From positions 186,001 through 250,000 of the forward strand of contig NZ_FNNI01000001.1 of NCBI RefSeq assembly GCF_900106955.1: a DNA stretch of 64,000 nt, written 5' to 3'. Below the pieces are notes generated by a model. The model made no database searches, was not told where the DNA came from, and saw only the letters and a list, made by a program, of their open reading frames with translations. Below are positions 1-9,152 of the stretch, one piece after another. The position numbers and the translations under genes were made by a program. The first letter of the stretch is position 1. Every line of letters starts with the position of its first letter. Source of the DNA: Aidingimonas halophila (GTDB lineage: Bacteria; Pseudomonadota; Gammaproteobacteria; Pseudomonadales; Halomonadaceae).

Positions 1-779
1 TAGTAATTATCCGCCGGATAATGAAATGGCACTGGCCCATCAGGCTCGCCATGTACGAACTGTCGTACTCGAGGGTCTTCCTCGACATCCAGAGTCTCCG
101 GCGTACCATGCGCCATGACCTGCCCATCAGCAATCACATAGACATAGTCGGCAATGGATAATGTCTCTTTGATGTCGTGAGAGACGACGATAGCCGTCAA
201 CCCTAACGCCTCATGAATGCGCTTGATCAACTGTACCAATACGCCCATGGATATAGGATCCTGTCCCACGAATGGCTCGTCATACATGATCAACTCAGGG
301 TCGAGAACCATAGCCCTTGCTAGAGCGACCCGCCGTGACATTCCTCCCGACAGTTCCGAGGGCATGAGATAACGCGCTCCTCGCAGCCCCACGGCTTCCA
401 GCTTCATCAGCACGACATCGCGAACCATCGAATCCGGCAGGTCCGTGTGGACCCTTAACGGAAACGCCACATTCTCATAAACGTTGAGATCAGAGAACAG
501 GGCACCGCTCTGGAACAGCATCCCCATCCGCCGACGCAGCCGGAACAAAGCGCGACGAGACAAGGCATGCACATCATGACCATCCACCGTTACACGGCCG
601 GAATCGGGCACCAATTGCCCACCAATCAGCTTGAGCAGCGTGGTCTTGCCGGTGCCGCTCGGCCCCATGATGGCCGTCACCTTGCCTCGCGGTATCGACA
701 GGCTCACCCCCCGAAAGATATCCATCTCTCCGCGAGCAAAATATAAATTGTCAACGACTACCCAGGGCGAATCAGCCAT
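1..779 (-). CDS. mlaF: MlaF, phospholipid-transport ABC ATPase (partial, runs off left edge)
   Basis: ATP-binding subunit of the Mla complex, which moves phospholipids between outer and inner membrane; cytoplasmic, bound to the MlaE permease. Translating the minus strand from the ATG at 779 shows a Walker A motif (GPSGTGKTT), the MlaF-type signature LSGGMSRR and the Walker B/D-loop stretch YDEPFVGQDPI. LSGGM and FVGQDP separate MlaF from ordinary importer ATPases. About 259 codons are visible and the C-terminal end lies outside the window. The gene is divergent from the yrbG homolog, the same arrangement as in E. coli, so mlaE and mlaD are expected beyond the left edge. Confidence 0.93.
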   Translation of the reverse strand, partial: MADSPWVVVDNLYFARGEMDIFRGVSLSIPRGKVTAIMGPSGTGKTTLLKLIGGQLVPDSGRVTVDGHDVHALSRRALFRLRRRMGMLFQSGALFSDLNVYENVAFPLRVHTDLPDSMVRDVVLMKLEAVGLRGARYLMPSELSGGMSRRVALARAMVLDPELIMYDEPFVGQDPISMGVLVQLIKRIHEALGLTAIVVSHDIKETLSIADYVYVIADGQVMAHGTPETLDVEEDPRVRQFVHGEPDGPVPFHYPADNY

Positions 780-951
780 GGATTCACCTCCCCAGCCAAA
801 TTATCGAACATTGTATCTTAACCTTTCCCGCCCTCGCCAGCACCCAAGAGGCGGCCAAAGTCCATATACCGGCTTGCGCCTTGCGTTGGAGGCCCCGGAC
901 GCGTTTAATGTGGTCCCCTTTCCAGTCACCGAAACCGATAGACGTTTTTCA

Positions 952-1905
952 ATGTTGCTTGCGCTTTTCAGCATGCTGGCGGGGCTGATCGCCCTGCTAT
1001 GGAGTGCCGACCGGTTCGTCGGATCCGCTGCGGCAACCGCTCAGCGCGCCGGCATGAGCCCAATGCTCATCGGCATGACACTGGTTGCACTGGGAACATC
1101 GGCACCGGAAATCGTCGTGTCCATCATGGCGGCACTGGACGATTCCCCCGGGCTAGCTGTCGGCAACGCTCTCGGCTCGAATATAGCCAATATCGGCCTG
1201 GTGCTGGGTGTCACCGCCCTGGTGGCACCGATCCCCATTCGTTTCTCCATCGTTCGCAAGGAGTTGCCCCTGTTGCTGGGAGCAACCGGCCTGGCCGGAT
1301 ACACTCTCGCCAACGGATACCTCGGACGTGTCGATGGATTGCTGTTACTCACCCTGCTGGTTTTTAGCTTATGGTGGCTGGTTCGTGCTGACACGCTTGA
1401 CGACGTTTCTGATAGCGACATTCCTGACATGCGATTGGGAACGGCACTCTTCTGGTCGGCGACCTCGTTGATCGTTCTGGTACTGGGTTCCCGGGCCTTG
1501 GTCTGGGGGGCCATTGACGTCGCGACCCGCTTCGGTGTCAGCGACCTTGTGATAGGATTGACGATCGTTGCCATCGGCACCAGCTTGCCGGAGGTGGCCG
1601 CCTGCATCGCCAGTGCACTGAAACGTCACCATGACATCGCCATCGGAAATGTGATCGGCTCCAACCTCTTCAATATGTTAGCGGTTATGCCGATCCCCGG
1701 CTTACTGGCACCGGGCGCCACGGACTCAGCGGCAGCCAGCCGGGATTTTCCGGTCATGCTTGCCTTGACGCTCGTGCTTGGTGCCATGTTGCTGTGGCAA
1801 CGCCATAATAACCTGGGCAGAGGAGCAGGCACGCTGCTGACATTGGCCTATATCGCTTATCTGGGGCTGTTGATCAAGACAGGCACGCCCATCATACCCT
1901 CTTGA
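952..1905 (+). CDS. yrbG: Calcium/sodium antiporter, YrbG family
   Basis: Inner-membrane cation exchanger of the CaCA superfamily. The 317-residue protein carries the two inverted alpha-repeats: GTSAPEIVVS near residues 48-57 with GNALGSNIANIG after it, and GTSLPEVAAC near 208-217 with GNVIGSNLFNML after it. The acidic residues in these repeats bind the cation in the family. About ten hydrophobic segments are visible. The frame is open upstream to 631, but that part overlaps the start of mlaF and is not membrane-like, so the ATG at 952 is chosen. The gene heads the run leading to kdsD; the transported ion is inferred from the family. Confidence 0.9.
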   Translation: MLLALFSMLAGLIALLWSADRFVGSAAATAQRAGMSPMLIGMTLVALGTSAPEIVVSIMAALDDSPGLAVGNALGSNIANIGLVLGVTALVAPIPIRFSIVRKELPLLLGATGLAGYTLANGYLGRVDGLLLLTLLVFSLWWLVRADTLDDVSDSDIPDMRLGTALFWSATSLIVLVLGSRALVWGAIDVATRFGVSDLVIGLTIVAIGTSLPEVAACIASALKRHHDIAIGNVIGSNLFNMLAVMPIPGLLAPGATDSAAASRDFPVMLALTLVLGAMLLWQRHNNLGRGAGTLLTLAYIAYLGLLIKTGTPIIPS

Positions 1906-1944
1906 ACCTTGAGCCACATCACGGGACAGCCAACAATTGACGTC

Positions 1945-2925
1945 ATGACATCCGACTCCGAATCTCCGTTTTTACAAAGCGCCCGTCGCACCTTGCAACT
2001 CGAGCAAGAAGCCGTCGGCGCCTTGATTTCACGCCTGGATGGCGATTTTGACCGCGCGTGCCAATTGATCCTGAAATGCACCGGACGCGTGATCGTGACC
2101 GGAATGGGCAAGTCAGGCCATATTGGCGGCAAGATCGCTGCAACCCTGGCCAGCACAGGAACTCCCGCGTTTTTCGTGCATCCCGGTGAAGCCAGTCACG
2201 GCGATCTGGGCATGATCACACCAGGTGATATCGTGCTGGCACTATCCAACTCCGGCGAAACCAGTGAGGTGACCGCCCTGCTGCCTTTGCTGAAGCGCAT
2301 GGGTATCCCCCTGATCAGCATGACCGGCCGAAACGGGTCTACGCTCGCCACACATGCGGACGCCCACCTTGATGCCAGCGTTGTGCGTGAAGCGTGCCCC
2401 CTGGATCTGGCACCAACATCATCAACCACGGCATCGCTGGCGCTGGGAGATGCATTAGCGGTAGCCCTGCTGGAAGCTCGAGGATTCACGGCCGAACAAT
2501 TTGCGTTGTCGCATCCGGGAGGTAGCCTGGGACGCCGGCTATTGCTGCGGGTTTCCGACCTCATGCATCAAGGAGACCGCCTTCCCCAGGTCGCGTTAGG
2601 CAGCCCGCTGCGCGATGCGTTACTCGAGATCACGCACAAGGGGCTGGGATTCACCTGCGTTGTCGATGGCCAAGGGCGACTTGAAGGCGTCTACACTGAC
2701 GGTGACCTGAGACGCACGCTCGATCAATACTCGGATTTACATGCCTTGTCGGTCGACGACGTCATGACTCGGCCGGGAAAACGAATAGCACCCGACATAC
2801 TGGCGGCTGAAGCGGTTCGCATCATGGAGGATAACCGTATCACGGCACTCGCCGTGGTCGATGACACTGGCCACCCCGTCGGCGCCCTTCACATGCACGA
2901 CCTGCTGAGTAGTGGCGTCGTCTGA
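1945..2925 (+). CDS. kdsD: D-arabinose 5-phosphate isomerase
   Basis: Interconverts ribulose 5-phosphate and arabinose 5-phosphate, the first step of Kdo synthesis for LPS. An N-terminal SIS sugar-isomerase domain (about residues 35-170) contains GMGKSGHIGGKIA, HPGEASHGDLGM and APTSSTTASLALGDALAVALL. Two CBS domains follow to the C-terminus, ending in GALHMHDLLSSGVV. From the ATG at 1945 the protein is 326 residues, close to the 328 of E. coli KdsD. A TTG at 1909 would add 12 residues and cannot be excluded, since neither start has a strong ribosome binding site. The gene lies directly after the exchanger gene. Confidence 0.93.
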   Translation: MTSDSESPFLQSARRTLQLEQEAVGALISRLDGDFDRACQLILKCTGRVIVTGMGKSGHIGGKIAATLASTGTPAFFVHPGEASHGDLGMITPGDIVLALSNSGETSEVTALLPLLKRMGIPLISMTGRNGSTLATHADAHLDASVVREACPLDLAPTSSTTASLALGDALAVALLEARGFTAEQFALSHPGGSLGRRLLLRVSDLMHQGDRLPQVALGSPLRDALLEITHKGLGFTCVVDGQGRLEGVYTDGDLRRTLDQYSDLHALSVDDVMTRPGKRIAPDILAAEAVRIMEDNRITALAVVDDTGHPVGALHMHDLLSSGVV

Positions 2926-2938
2926 GGAGTCTTCACTC

Positions 2939-3490
2939 ATGTCCTTTTCCCTGCGCAGTGATTCGACACTGACCAACCGAGCGCGCCGAATTCGTTTGCT
3001 GGCACTGGATGTCGATGGCGTCTTGACCGATGGTCGGCTTTATTTTCAGGCCGATGGCATCGAGAGCAAGGCCTTCCACACTCAGGATGGCCTCGGCATC
3101 AAACTGCTACAACGAACAGGCGTCGACGTCGCACTGATCACCGGCCGCGACTCCCCTATGGTCAGCCAACGCGCTGCTGCTCTCGGAATCGCTCATGTCC
3201 ATCAAGACCGCGATGATAAGTTGGCCGCATTACAGGAATTGTGTCGACAACTGAACTTGACGACCGATCAAGCCGCCTATGCCGGCGATGACTTGCCTGA
3301 CCTGGCCGCCATCAAACAGGCAGGCCTCGGTATGACGGTACCCAATGCCCCGATGTACATTCAGGAGCATGCCGACTGGGTCACCGAGCATCCGGGAGGG
3401 CAAGCTGCCGTTCGAGACATCTGTGATATGCTGCTGAAAGCGCAGGACAATTGGCAGGCTATTCTCGACAGCTATCTCAGCGACTCATGA
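2939..3490 (+). CDS. kdsC: 3-deoxy-manno-octulosonate-8-phosphatase
   Basis: Removes the phosphate from Kdo 8-phosphate to give Kdo for the LPS inner core. This is a HAD-superfamily phosphatase without a cap domain, 183 residues. The catalytic DxD motif is in LALDVDGVLTDG near residue 26, the motif II region is LITGRDS, and the Mg-binding motif is YAGDDLPDL. The ATG at 2939 is preceded by GAGGAG at a good distance and follows the kdsD stop by 13 bases. The gene overlaps lptC by four bases (ATGA), pointing to coupled translation. Confidence 0.94.
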   Translation: MSFSLRSDSTLTNRARRIRLLALDVDGVLTDGRLYFQADGIESKAFHTQDGLGIKLLQRTGVDVALITGRDSPMVSQRAAALGIAHVHQDRDDKLAALQELCRQLNLTTDQAAYAGDDLPDLAAIKQAGLGMTVPNAPMYIQEHADWVTEHPGGQAAVRDICDMLLKAQDNWQAILDSYLSDS

Positions 3491-4116
3491 CGGAACGACA
3501 GACGCCTCATCGACTCAAACGCGTCATCCAAGCGTCCACAAAATGGTGGATAGCGCTTCTGATCGTCGCGCTTGGCGTGCTGCTTGCCGTCATCGAGCAG
3601 CGCGATGATCGCTCACCCGGCCCGGTACCTACGGATGATGCCGGCGAGCCAGACTATTATCTTGAAGGGGTGACCATGACCCGCTTCGATGCCGAAGGCT
3701 CTCCTCATCAACGGCTGGAAACCCCCCGCCTTGTTCATACCCCGGATGACGATACCACTCGCAGCGAAACTCCCCGAGCCACGTTCCTGGATAGCGAAGG
3801 CCGAACCTGGCACGGTAGCGGCGAGACCGGCAGACTGGGCCCCGGGAACGAACTATTGACCCTCCGGGGCAATGCACGGCTCACTGCTCCTGAGGAAGGG
3901 TGGCAGCTAGATACCGACACCCTGTACATCGATATTGACGACAGTTACGCCTGGAGCGAAACCTCTGCCCTGCTCCAACAGCCTCCACAACGAATGCGTG
4001 GTGATCGATTCGAAGCCTGGTTCGATGATAACCGTATGCGCCTGACCGATGACGTTCGCGGACATCATCCGCGTCAAGACCGAGACGCATCAGAACGAGA
4101 GGAACAAGATTCATGA
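3487..4116 (+). CDS. lptC: LPS export protein LptC
   Basis: Bitopic inner-membrane protein of the Lpt bridge, passing LPS from LptB2FG to LptA. The 209-residue sequence has a single transmembrane segment near residues 20-38 (WWIALLIVALGVLLAVI) and then a periplasmic beta-rich OstA-like domain, with YYLEGVTMTRFDAEG and WHGSGETGRLGPG visible. It starts inside the kdsC stop and its own stop overlaps the lptA start (ATGA). The C-terminus is rich in Asp, Glu and Arg. Identity rests on topology, length and operon position as much as on sequence, since LptC is poorly conserved. Confidence 0.9.
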   Translation: MTERQTPHRLKRVIQASTKWWIALLIVALGVLLAVIEQRDDRSPGPVPTDDAGEPDYYLEGVTMTRFDAEGSPHQRLETPRLVHTPDDDTTRSETPRATFLDSEGRTWHGSGETGRLGPGNELLTLRGNARLTAPEEGWQLDTDTLYIDIDDSYAWSETSALLQQPPQRMRGDRFEAWFDDNRMRLTDDVRGHHPRQDRDASEREEQDS

Positions 4117-4643
4117 TACGACGGCCCGCTTCTCCCGTGACCACACTGATCGTCAGCGCGGTGCTGATGATGACGCCATTGACGCCATATGCACTCGAAG
4201 GTGATGCCGAGGCTCCCATCGAAGTGACGGCAAACCAGCTCGACCTCGACGACAACAAAGGTACTGCCATCTATACCGGTGACGTGGAGATGGAACAGGG
4301 CAGCATGAAGTTGACCGGCGATCGCGTCGAGATCCTTCGCAACGACGCAGGCGAAGTGACGAGGGTGACTGCTACCGGAAACGATGGCAGAGCCTATATA
4401 GAACAACAGCCTGCAGAAGATGAGCCTATCGTCAAAGGATGGGGCCATACCGTCATCTATCATGCCGCGGAACGCCGGGTAGAATTGTACGACGATGCTG
4501 AACTTCACCAGGCTCGTGACCGTTTCAACGGCGCTTTCGTCGAATACTTCCTCGACCGACGCCAGGTTCAGGCCCGCTCAGAGCGCGAGGGTAGTGATGA
4601 ACGCGAACGCGTCCGCATGACGCTGAATCCCGAGCAACAATAG
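4113..4643 (+). CDS. lptA: LPS export periplasmic protein LptA
   Basis: Periplasmic beta-jellyroll protein that links LptC to LptD and shields LPS in transit. The 176-residue product has a signal peptide (about 27 residues, ending near TPYA-LEG). The OstA domain follows with [26 protein letters not shown] and [23 protein letters not shown], patterns typical of LptA. The C-terminal tail is unusually rich in charged residues ([15 protein letters not shown]). The start overlaps the lptC stop and lptB begins seven bases after the lptA stop, so lptCAB is one translational unit. Confidence 0.93.
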   Translation: MIRRPASPVTTLIVSAVLMMTPLTPYALEGDAEAPIEVTANQLDLDDNKGTAIYTGDVEMEQGSMKLTGDRVEILRNDAGEVTRVTATGNDGRAYIEQQPAEDEPIVKGWGHTVIYHAAERRVELYDDAELHQARDRFNGAFVEYFLDRRQVQARSEREGSDERERVRMTLNPEQQ

Positions 4644-4650
4644 GTCGTTC

Positions 4651-5376
4651 ATGAAGATACTCAGCGCCACCCATCTCGCCAAAAGCTACAAACGCCGCCG
4701 TGTCGTGCAGGACATCAGCTTGACCATCGAGCAGGGCCACATCGTCGGCTTGCTGGGTCCTAATGGTGCGGGCAAGACGACATCATTCTATATGATCGTC
4801 GGCCTCGTACGCGCCGATGCCGGCAGCGTCTCCATCGATGACCGCGACTTATCCAAGGCGGCCATGCACGAGCGAGCCCGTGCCGGTATCGGTTACCTTC
4901 CCCAGGAGGCCTCGATCTTTCGCAAGCTGTCCGTCGCCGATAACATCATGGCCATCCTGGAAACTCGCAAGGACCTGAATGCGGCGGCACGACGCGAACG
5001 GCTCGACCAGCTCCTTGAAGACTTCCATGTCACTCACATACGCCGCAATCCAGGCATGAGCCTGTCGGGAGGCGAACGCCGACGTGTAGAGATCGCTCGT
5101 GCTCTTGCCACCGAGCCGGACTTCATTCTTCTCGACGAGCCATTCGCTGGTGTCGACCCCATCTCTGTCGGAGAAATCAAAGGTATCATCCGTGAGCTGC
5201 GCCGGCGCCAGATCGGCGTTCTCATCACTGACCACAATGTACGTGAGACATTGGATATCTGTGATCGTGCTTACATTGTCGGAGATGGGCAGATCATCGC
5301 ACATGGTGATGCCGAATCAATTCTCGCCAATCAACAAGTGCGCGATGTTTACCTCGGCGAAGACTTCCGCCTATAG
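4651..5376 (+). CDS. lptB: LPS export ABC transporter ATPase LptB
   Basis: Cytoplasmic ATPase driving LPS extraction by LptFG. The 241-residue protein has all ABC motifs: Walker [10 protein letters not shown] near residues 37-45, Q-loop region [15 protein letters not shown], signature [15 protein letters not shown], Walker [15 protein letters not shown], and switch histidine in [10 protein letters not shown]. The length equals E. coli LptB (241). It closes the lptCAB run. A gap of 178 bases without a clear terminator separates it from rpoN. lptFG are not in this window. Confidence 0.97.
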   Translation: MKILSATHLAKSYKRRRVVQDISLTIEQGHIVGLLGPNGAGKTTSFYMIVGLVRADAGSVSIDDRDLSKAAMHERARAGIGYLPQEASIFRKLSVADNIMAILETRKDLNAAARRERLDQLLEDFHVTHIRRNPGMSLSGGERRRVEIARALATEPDFILLDEPFAGVDPISVGEIKGIIRELRRRQIGVLITDHNVRETLDICDRAYIVGDGQIIAHGDAESILANQQVRDVYLGEDFRL

Positions 5377-5512
5377 TCTGCGGTCGAACCAATGCCAAGA
5401 CAATGATTTTATTTCATTAAATCAGGAAATGGCATGAGAATTGCGCACGGCATGCTTATTGCTTGATTTTCTTTTCCTTTGGGCTTGCAAGCTCACGAAC
5501 AGCGGGCTAACG

Positions 5513-5529
5513 TGACGTTTTCCACGTCA
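5513..5529. promoter_or_regulatory. Dyad TGACGT-N5-ACGTCA ahead of rpoN
   Basis: Perfect six-base inverted repeat with a five-base spacer, ending 25 bases before the rpoN start. It could be a protein operator or a short hairpin in the leader of the mRNA. The same gap (5377-5554) also holds the palindrome GCTTGCAAGC at 5483-5492. I recognise no confident promoter boxes here. The function is unproven. Confidence 0.4.
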
Positions 5530-5554
5530 GCGATGTACGCCTTCAATTATGGCC

Positions 5555-6967
5555 ATGAAACCTTCGTTGCAACTCCGTGTCGGCACTCAGCTGACCATGA
5601 CTCCCCAATTGCAGCAAGCGATCGCGCTGCTGCAATTATCGACATTGGATCTCCGGCAAGAAATTCAGCAGGCCCTGGAATCCAACCCCATGCTCGAGCT
5701 CGACGAGGCCTATGGTGAGCAGGATGTAGCCGATGCCCCGGAAGACCAATGGGCAAGCGAAATACCGGACGAACTCACCGTCGACAGTGAATGGTCGGAT
5801 ACCTACCAGGACTTCGCCTCCTCTCCCGGCACCGGTAGCGCCGAAGGCCCTGATTTCGATCGCAATGCCTCTGGCCAAAGCTTACATGACCATCTTCGTT
5901 GGCAATTGGCAATGACCGATCTCGATGAACGCGAACGCCTGATTGCCGAGAGCTTGATCGATGCCGTGGATGGCAACGGTTATCTGAATGGCGGGCTTGA
6001 CGATATCGGTGAAGGACTTCGTGAGGCAGGTCTCAACGGACTCAAGCAAACGGACATCGAGCAGGTCCTGCTTCGTCTACAGCAGTTTGAACCCACAGGC
6101 GTATTCGCTCGGGACCTACGCGAATGCCTCATGCTGCAATTGGGCACATTCTCGGATGATACGCCCTTGTTACCCCAGGCCAAGCGGTTGGTGAGACAGT
6201 TTCTCGAAGCACTTGGCGCCAATGACCGCAAGCTGCTCAAGCGCCGCCTGAGGCTCGACGATATACAGCTTGACACGGTCATTGAGCTGGTGAGAAATCT
6301 CGATCCACGCCCCGGACAGGCATTCGATGACAGCCGTAGCGATTATGTCATTCCTGACCTGATCGCCTACCACCGAGAGGATGGATGGCACATTGAGCTC
6401 AATCCCGATGCTCTACCCAAGATGCGCATTCAGCCCGACTATGCAGCCATGATCAAGCGTGCCGATAAAAGTGAAGACAATACCTTCATGAAGCAGCACC
6501 TTCAGGAAGCTCGCTGGCTTCTCAAGAGCCTTTCCAGTCGCAATGACACCTTGCTTCGCGTTGGCAGCGAGATCATGGCCAGGCAAATGGAGTTTCTCGA
6601 GCATGGCGAAGAGGCAATGAAGCCGCTCGTCCTTGCCGACATCGCTCAGAAAGTCGACATGCACGAGTCCACCATCTCACGAGTGACGACCCAGAAATTC
6701 ATTCACACGCCCCGCGGAGTATTCGAGCTCAAGTACTTCTTTTCCAGTCACGTGGGCAATGATGGGGGTGACTTGCACTCCAGCACAGCGATACGCGCCC
6801 GCATCAAGAAACTGATCAGCGACGAACCGCCACGCAAACCGCTATCCGACAACAAACTGGTACAAGCACTGGCCGATGACGGCATACAGGTCGCAAGACG
6901 TACAGTCGCCAAGTACCGTGAAGCCATGGGCATCCCCCCGTCGAGCGAGCGTAAGCGCTTGTCGTAG
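5555..6967 (+). CDS. rpoN: RNA polymerase sigma-54 factor
   Basis: Alternative sigma factor for -24/-12 promoters, needed with enhancer-binding activators for nitrogen and other regulons. The 470-residue protein shows region I (MTPQLQQAIALLQLSTLDL) and an acidic region II near residues 50-110. The core-binding and HTH domains follow (ESTISRVTTQKFIHTPRGVFELKYFF), and the RpoN box ARRTVAKYRE lies near the C-terminus. The start at 5555 (MKPSLQLRVG) matches Pseudomonas RpoN; an ATG two codons upstream (5549) is possible. It heads the conserved rpoN-hpf-ptsN-rapZ-ptsO block. Confidence 0.96.
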   Translation: MKPSLQLRVGTQLTMTPQLQQAIALLQLSTLDLRQEIQQALESNPMLELDEAYGEQDVADAPEDQWASEIPDELTVDSEWSDTYQDFASSPGTGSAEGPDFDRNASGQSLHDHLRWQLAMTDLDERERLIAESLIDAVDGNGYLNGGLDDIGEGLREAGLNGLKQTDIEQVLLRLQQFEPTGVFARDLRECLMLQLGTFSDDTPLLPQAKRLVRQFLEALGANDRKLLKRRLRLDDIQLDTVIELVRNLDPRPGQAFDDSRSDYVIPDLIAYHREDGWHIELNPDALPKMRIQPDYAAMIKRADKSEDNTFMKQHLQEARWLLKSLSSRNDTLLRVGSEIMARQMEFLEHGEEAMKPLVLADIAQKVDMHESTISRVTTQKFIHTPRGVFELKYFFSSHVGNDGGDLHSSTAIRARIKKLISDEPPRKPLSDNKLVQALADDGIQVARRTVAKYREAMGIPPSSERKRLS

Positions 6968-7021
6968 CAAGCGAATCTGCTACTGACCATGCAATTTTAT
7001 CGATAGCATGTGTCAGGGGGT

Positions 7022-7048
7022 TTGCAGGACGGCAAAAAGGGTTACAAT
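7022..7048 (+). promoter_or_regulatory. Possible sigma-70 promoter for hpf
   Basis: TTGCAG at 7022-7027 and TACAAT at 7043-7048, 15 bases apart, lie 37 bases before the hpf start. The -10 box is good, but the spacing is shorter than the usual 17. It sits in the 117-base gap after rpoN and would let hpf be expressed separately. Confidence 0.35.
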
Positions 7049-7084
7049 CGAAACGACATTCGCTGGCAGGAACAGGAGCGTGCT

Positions 7085-7393
7085 ATGCAAGTCAATCTCA
7101 CCGGCCATCACATCGAACTGACCGATGCCCTGCGTGACTATGTTAACGAGAAGCTTGCCCGCCTTGAGCGCCATTATGACAATATCACCACGGTGCAAGT
7201 GACTCTGTCAGTTGAAAAGGAACGTCAGCAAGCAGCTTGCACACTACACGCAGCCGGCGCTGACTTGCATGCCGATGCCCAGGACAGCGATATGTATGCC
7301 GCCATTGATGCACTGGCAGATAAACTCGATCGCCAGCTTGTCAAACACAAGGAAAAAGCCCAGGCCCGAGCCCAGGGCGCGGGTGTCCGCTAA
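7085..7393 (+). CDS. hpf: Ribosome hibernation promoting factor (short HPF)
   Basis: Binds the small-subunit decoding channel and promotes 100S ribosome dimers in stationary phase. The 102-residue product starts MQVNLTGHHIELTDALRDYV and has the HPF/YfiA fold pattern, with KLARLERHYDNITTVQVTL in the first half and DADAQDSDMYAAIDALADKL-type segments in the second. It lacks the long C-terminal domain of long HPFs. The frame is open upstream to 7010, but the ATG at 7085 follows a GGAACAGGAG ribosome site and matches family starts. It lies between rpoN and ptsN, as in many gammaproteobacteria. Confidence 0.94.
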   Translation: MQVNLTGHHIELTDALRDYVNEKLARLERHYDNITTVQVTLSVEKERQQAACTLHAAGADLHADAQDSDMYAAIDALADKLDRQLVKHKEKAQARAQGAGVR

Positions 7394-7396
7394 ACA

Positions 7397-7885
7397 ATGA
7401 CTTTGTCATCCATCCTCCCCCCGGAACGCACGCTGTTCGACGTTACCGGGGGCAGCAAGAAACGTGTACTGGAATTCTTCAGTACATTCATTGCCCAGAA
7501 TACCCCTAGCCTGGACAGTCAGGAGGTATTCAGCCGTCTGATTTCCCGCGAGCGCCTGGGGAGCACCGGCATTGGAAATGGTGTCGCCATACCTCATGCC
7601 CGAAGCCCCCATTGCAAAGCACCTATTGCCGGCTTTCTCAAGCTTGATGATCCCATCGATTTCGACGCAGTCGATGGTGATCCTGTGGATCTGCTGTTTG
7701 TGTTACTGGTACCAGAGGAAGCTGATGATACGCATCTCGCATTACTCGGCCAGGTAGCTTCAGTCATGAATGATGCCGATACTCGGCACCAGTTGCGACA
7801 CAGCGAAAGCCAGCAGCAACTCCACGAAGTCCTGATAGAGGCCATACACCGGCATGCTGACGGCGAGTCATCTCGTCCTGAGTAA
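7397..7885 (+). CDS. ptsN: Nitrogen-PTS enzyme IIA (PtsN)
   Basis: Final phosphoacceptor of the regulatory PTS-Ntr, influencing potassium transport, sigma-54-linked functions and stress responses. The 162-residue protein has a PTS EIIA type-2 domain. The phosphorylated His lies in GVAIPHARSPHC near residue 70, preceded by SRERLGSTGIGNG. Its start is three bases from the hpf stop, indicating tight co-translation. It sits with NPr (ptsO) and rapZ, its usual partners. The EI-Ntr gene (ptsP) is not in the window. Confidence 0.95.
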   Translation: MTLSSILPPERTLFDVTGGSKKRVLEFFSTFIAQNTPSLDSQEVFSRLISRERLGSTGIGNGVAIPHARSPHCKAPIAGFLKLDDPIDFDAVDGDPVDLLFVLLVPEEADDTHLALLGQVASVMNDADTRHQLRHSESQQQLHEVLIEAIHRHADGESSRPE

Positions 7886-7941
7886 CTCGATTCGTTCACC
7901 AGGATTACACTATCGTCAGGGACGATGAGGAGAGAGTCGTC

Positions 7942-8862
7942 ATGCAGATCGTGATTATCAGCGGCCGCTCCGGCTCGGGAAAGTCGATCGCCCTCCAGGC
8001 GCTCGAAGATATGGGGTTTTATGCCATAGACAATCTGCCTGCCATGCTGCTGGGATACTTGGTCGACGAACTCCAATCCGGTGAGAACAAACAGACCTCG
8101 GTGGCGGTCAGCATTGACGCACGCAACTTGCCCGAGGCCCTCAAGCGCTTCCCAGACATGCTTGACACCCTGAATAAACGTGGCATCAGCTGTCAGATCG
8201 TCTACCTGACCGCCGAATCCAAGACGCTTCTCGAACGATTCTCGGAAACCCGCCGCCGCCACCCTCTGACACGTGAAAGCAATATGACGCTAGCGGAAGC
8301 CGTCGATTCCGAAGAGAAAGCATTAGGGGAAATCCGCGATCTCGCCGACCTGATCATCGATACTTCACGTTTGTCAGTACACGACCTACGAGGACGGATC
8401 ACCGAGCAGGTTGCCAGACACTCGGCAAGCAAGTTGACCTTGACCTTCGTATCATTCGGCTTCAAACGTGGCGTACCGCTGGATGCCGACAACGTATTCG
8501 ATGCCCGTTGCCTTCCCAATCCCTACTGGGAGCCACAATTGAGGGAATCCACTGGCCGAGACGCAGACACGATCGTTTTCCTTGAAAGTTACCCCGATGT
8601 CCTCGCCATGGTCGAGGATATTCGCCAGTGGCTCGAGCGTTGGCTTCCAGCGTACCAAGCCAGCCATCGTAGCTACATGACGGTTGCTATCGGCTGTACG
8701 GGAGGCCAGCATCGTTCCGTGTATATCGCTGAACGCCTGGCCCAGGCCTTCGCCCAACATTATCCCGATGTTCGCCTGCGACATCGAGAACTCGGCATTC
8801 ATACTGCTATCAGTCAAACAACGCCGCTAGCCAGGGAAACACCCACTCGTCAAGGAACTTAG
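7942..8862 (+). CDS. rapZ: RNase adapter protein RapZ
   Basis: P-loop protein that in enterics binds the GlmZ/GlmY sRNAs and adjusts GlmS (glucosamine-6-phosphate synthase) levels. The 306-residue sequence has Walker A GRSGSGKS at residues 8-15, then MGFYAIDNLPAMLL. The conserved C-terminal RNA-binding half includes FVSFGFKRGVP, DARCLPNPYWEPQLR and IGCTGGQHRSVYIAE. The start is supported by an AGGAGAG site. ptsO follows after two bases. Whether GlmZ-type sRNAs exist here cannot be judged from the window. Confidence 0.95.
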   Translation: MQIVIISGRSGSGKSIALQALEDMGFYAIDNLPAMLLGYLVDELQSGENKQTSVAVSIDARNLPEALKRFPDMLDTLNKRGISCQIVYLTAESKTLLERFSETRRRHPLTRESNMTLAEAVDSEEKALGEIRDLADLIIDTSRLSVHDLRGRITEQVARHSASKLTLTFVSFGFKRGVPLDADNVFDARCLPNPYWEPQLRESTGRDADTIVFLESYPDVLAMVEDIRQWLERWLPAYQASHRSYMTVAIGCTGGQHRSVYIAERLAQAFAQHYPDVRLRHRELGIHTAISQTTPLARETPTRQGT

Positions 8863-8864
8863 GC

Positions 8865-9134
8865 ATGCCGACTCGTCAGTTGACCCTGAGCAACAAGCGC
8901 GGTCTACATGCACGAGCCGCAACAAAACTGGTTCAATGTTGCCAAACCTACAACGCAAAAGTCGTTGTTTCCCATCAAGGCAAGGAAGCGGATGCCGCCA
9001 ACATCATGTCATTGATGATACTAGCGGCCCCCTGCGGTACCGTACTCGACATTCATGCGGAAGGAGACGATGCCGAGCAGGTATTGGATGCTCTGGAAGC
9101 CCTCTTCGAAGCCAAGTTCGAAGAGGAGGTATAA
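8865..9134 (+). CDS. ptsO: Phosphocarrier NPr of the nitrogen PTS
   Basis: HPr-like protein passing phosphate from EI-Ntr to PtsN. The 89-residue product has the phosphorylated His in NKRGLHARAATKLVQ near residue 16. It also has the conserved MSLMILAAPCGTVLDI segment and the usual acidic C-terminus (DALEALFEAKFEEEV). It follows rapZ by two bases and is the last gene of this plus-strand run. It converges on pmbA with only 18 bases between them and no visible hairpin terminator. Confidence 0.95.
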   Translation: MPTRQLTLSNKRGLHARAATKLVQCCQTYNAKVVVSHQGKEADAANIMSLMILAAPCGTVLDIHAEGDDAEQVLDALEALFEAKFEEEV

Positions 9135-9152
9135 AAACCCGCAACGCGATTC

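Noticed and set aside
631-951. Long N-terminal extension of the YrbG exchanger
   Set aside because: It overlaps the start of mlaF on the other strand and lacks membrane character; the ATG at 952 fits the family.
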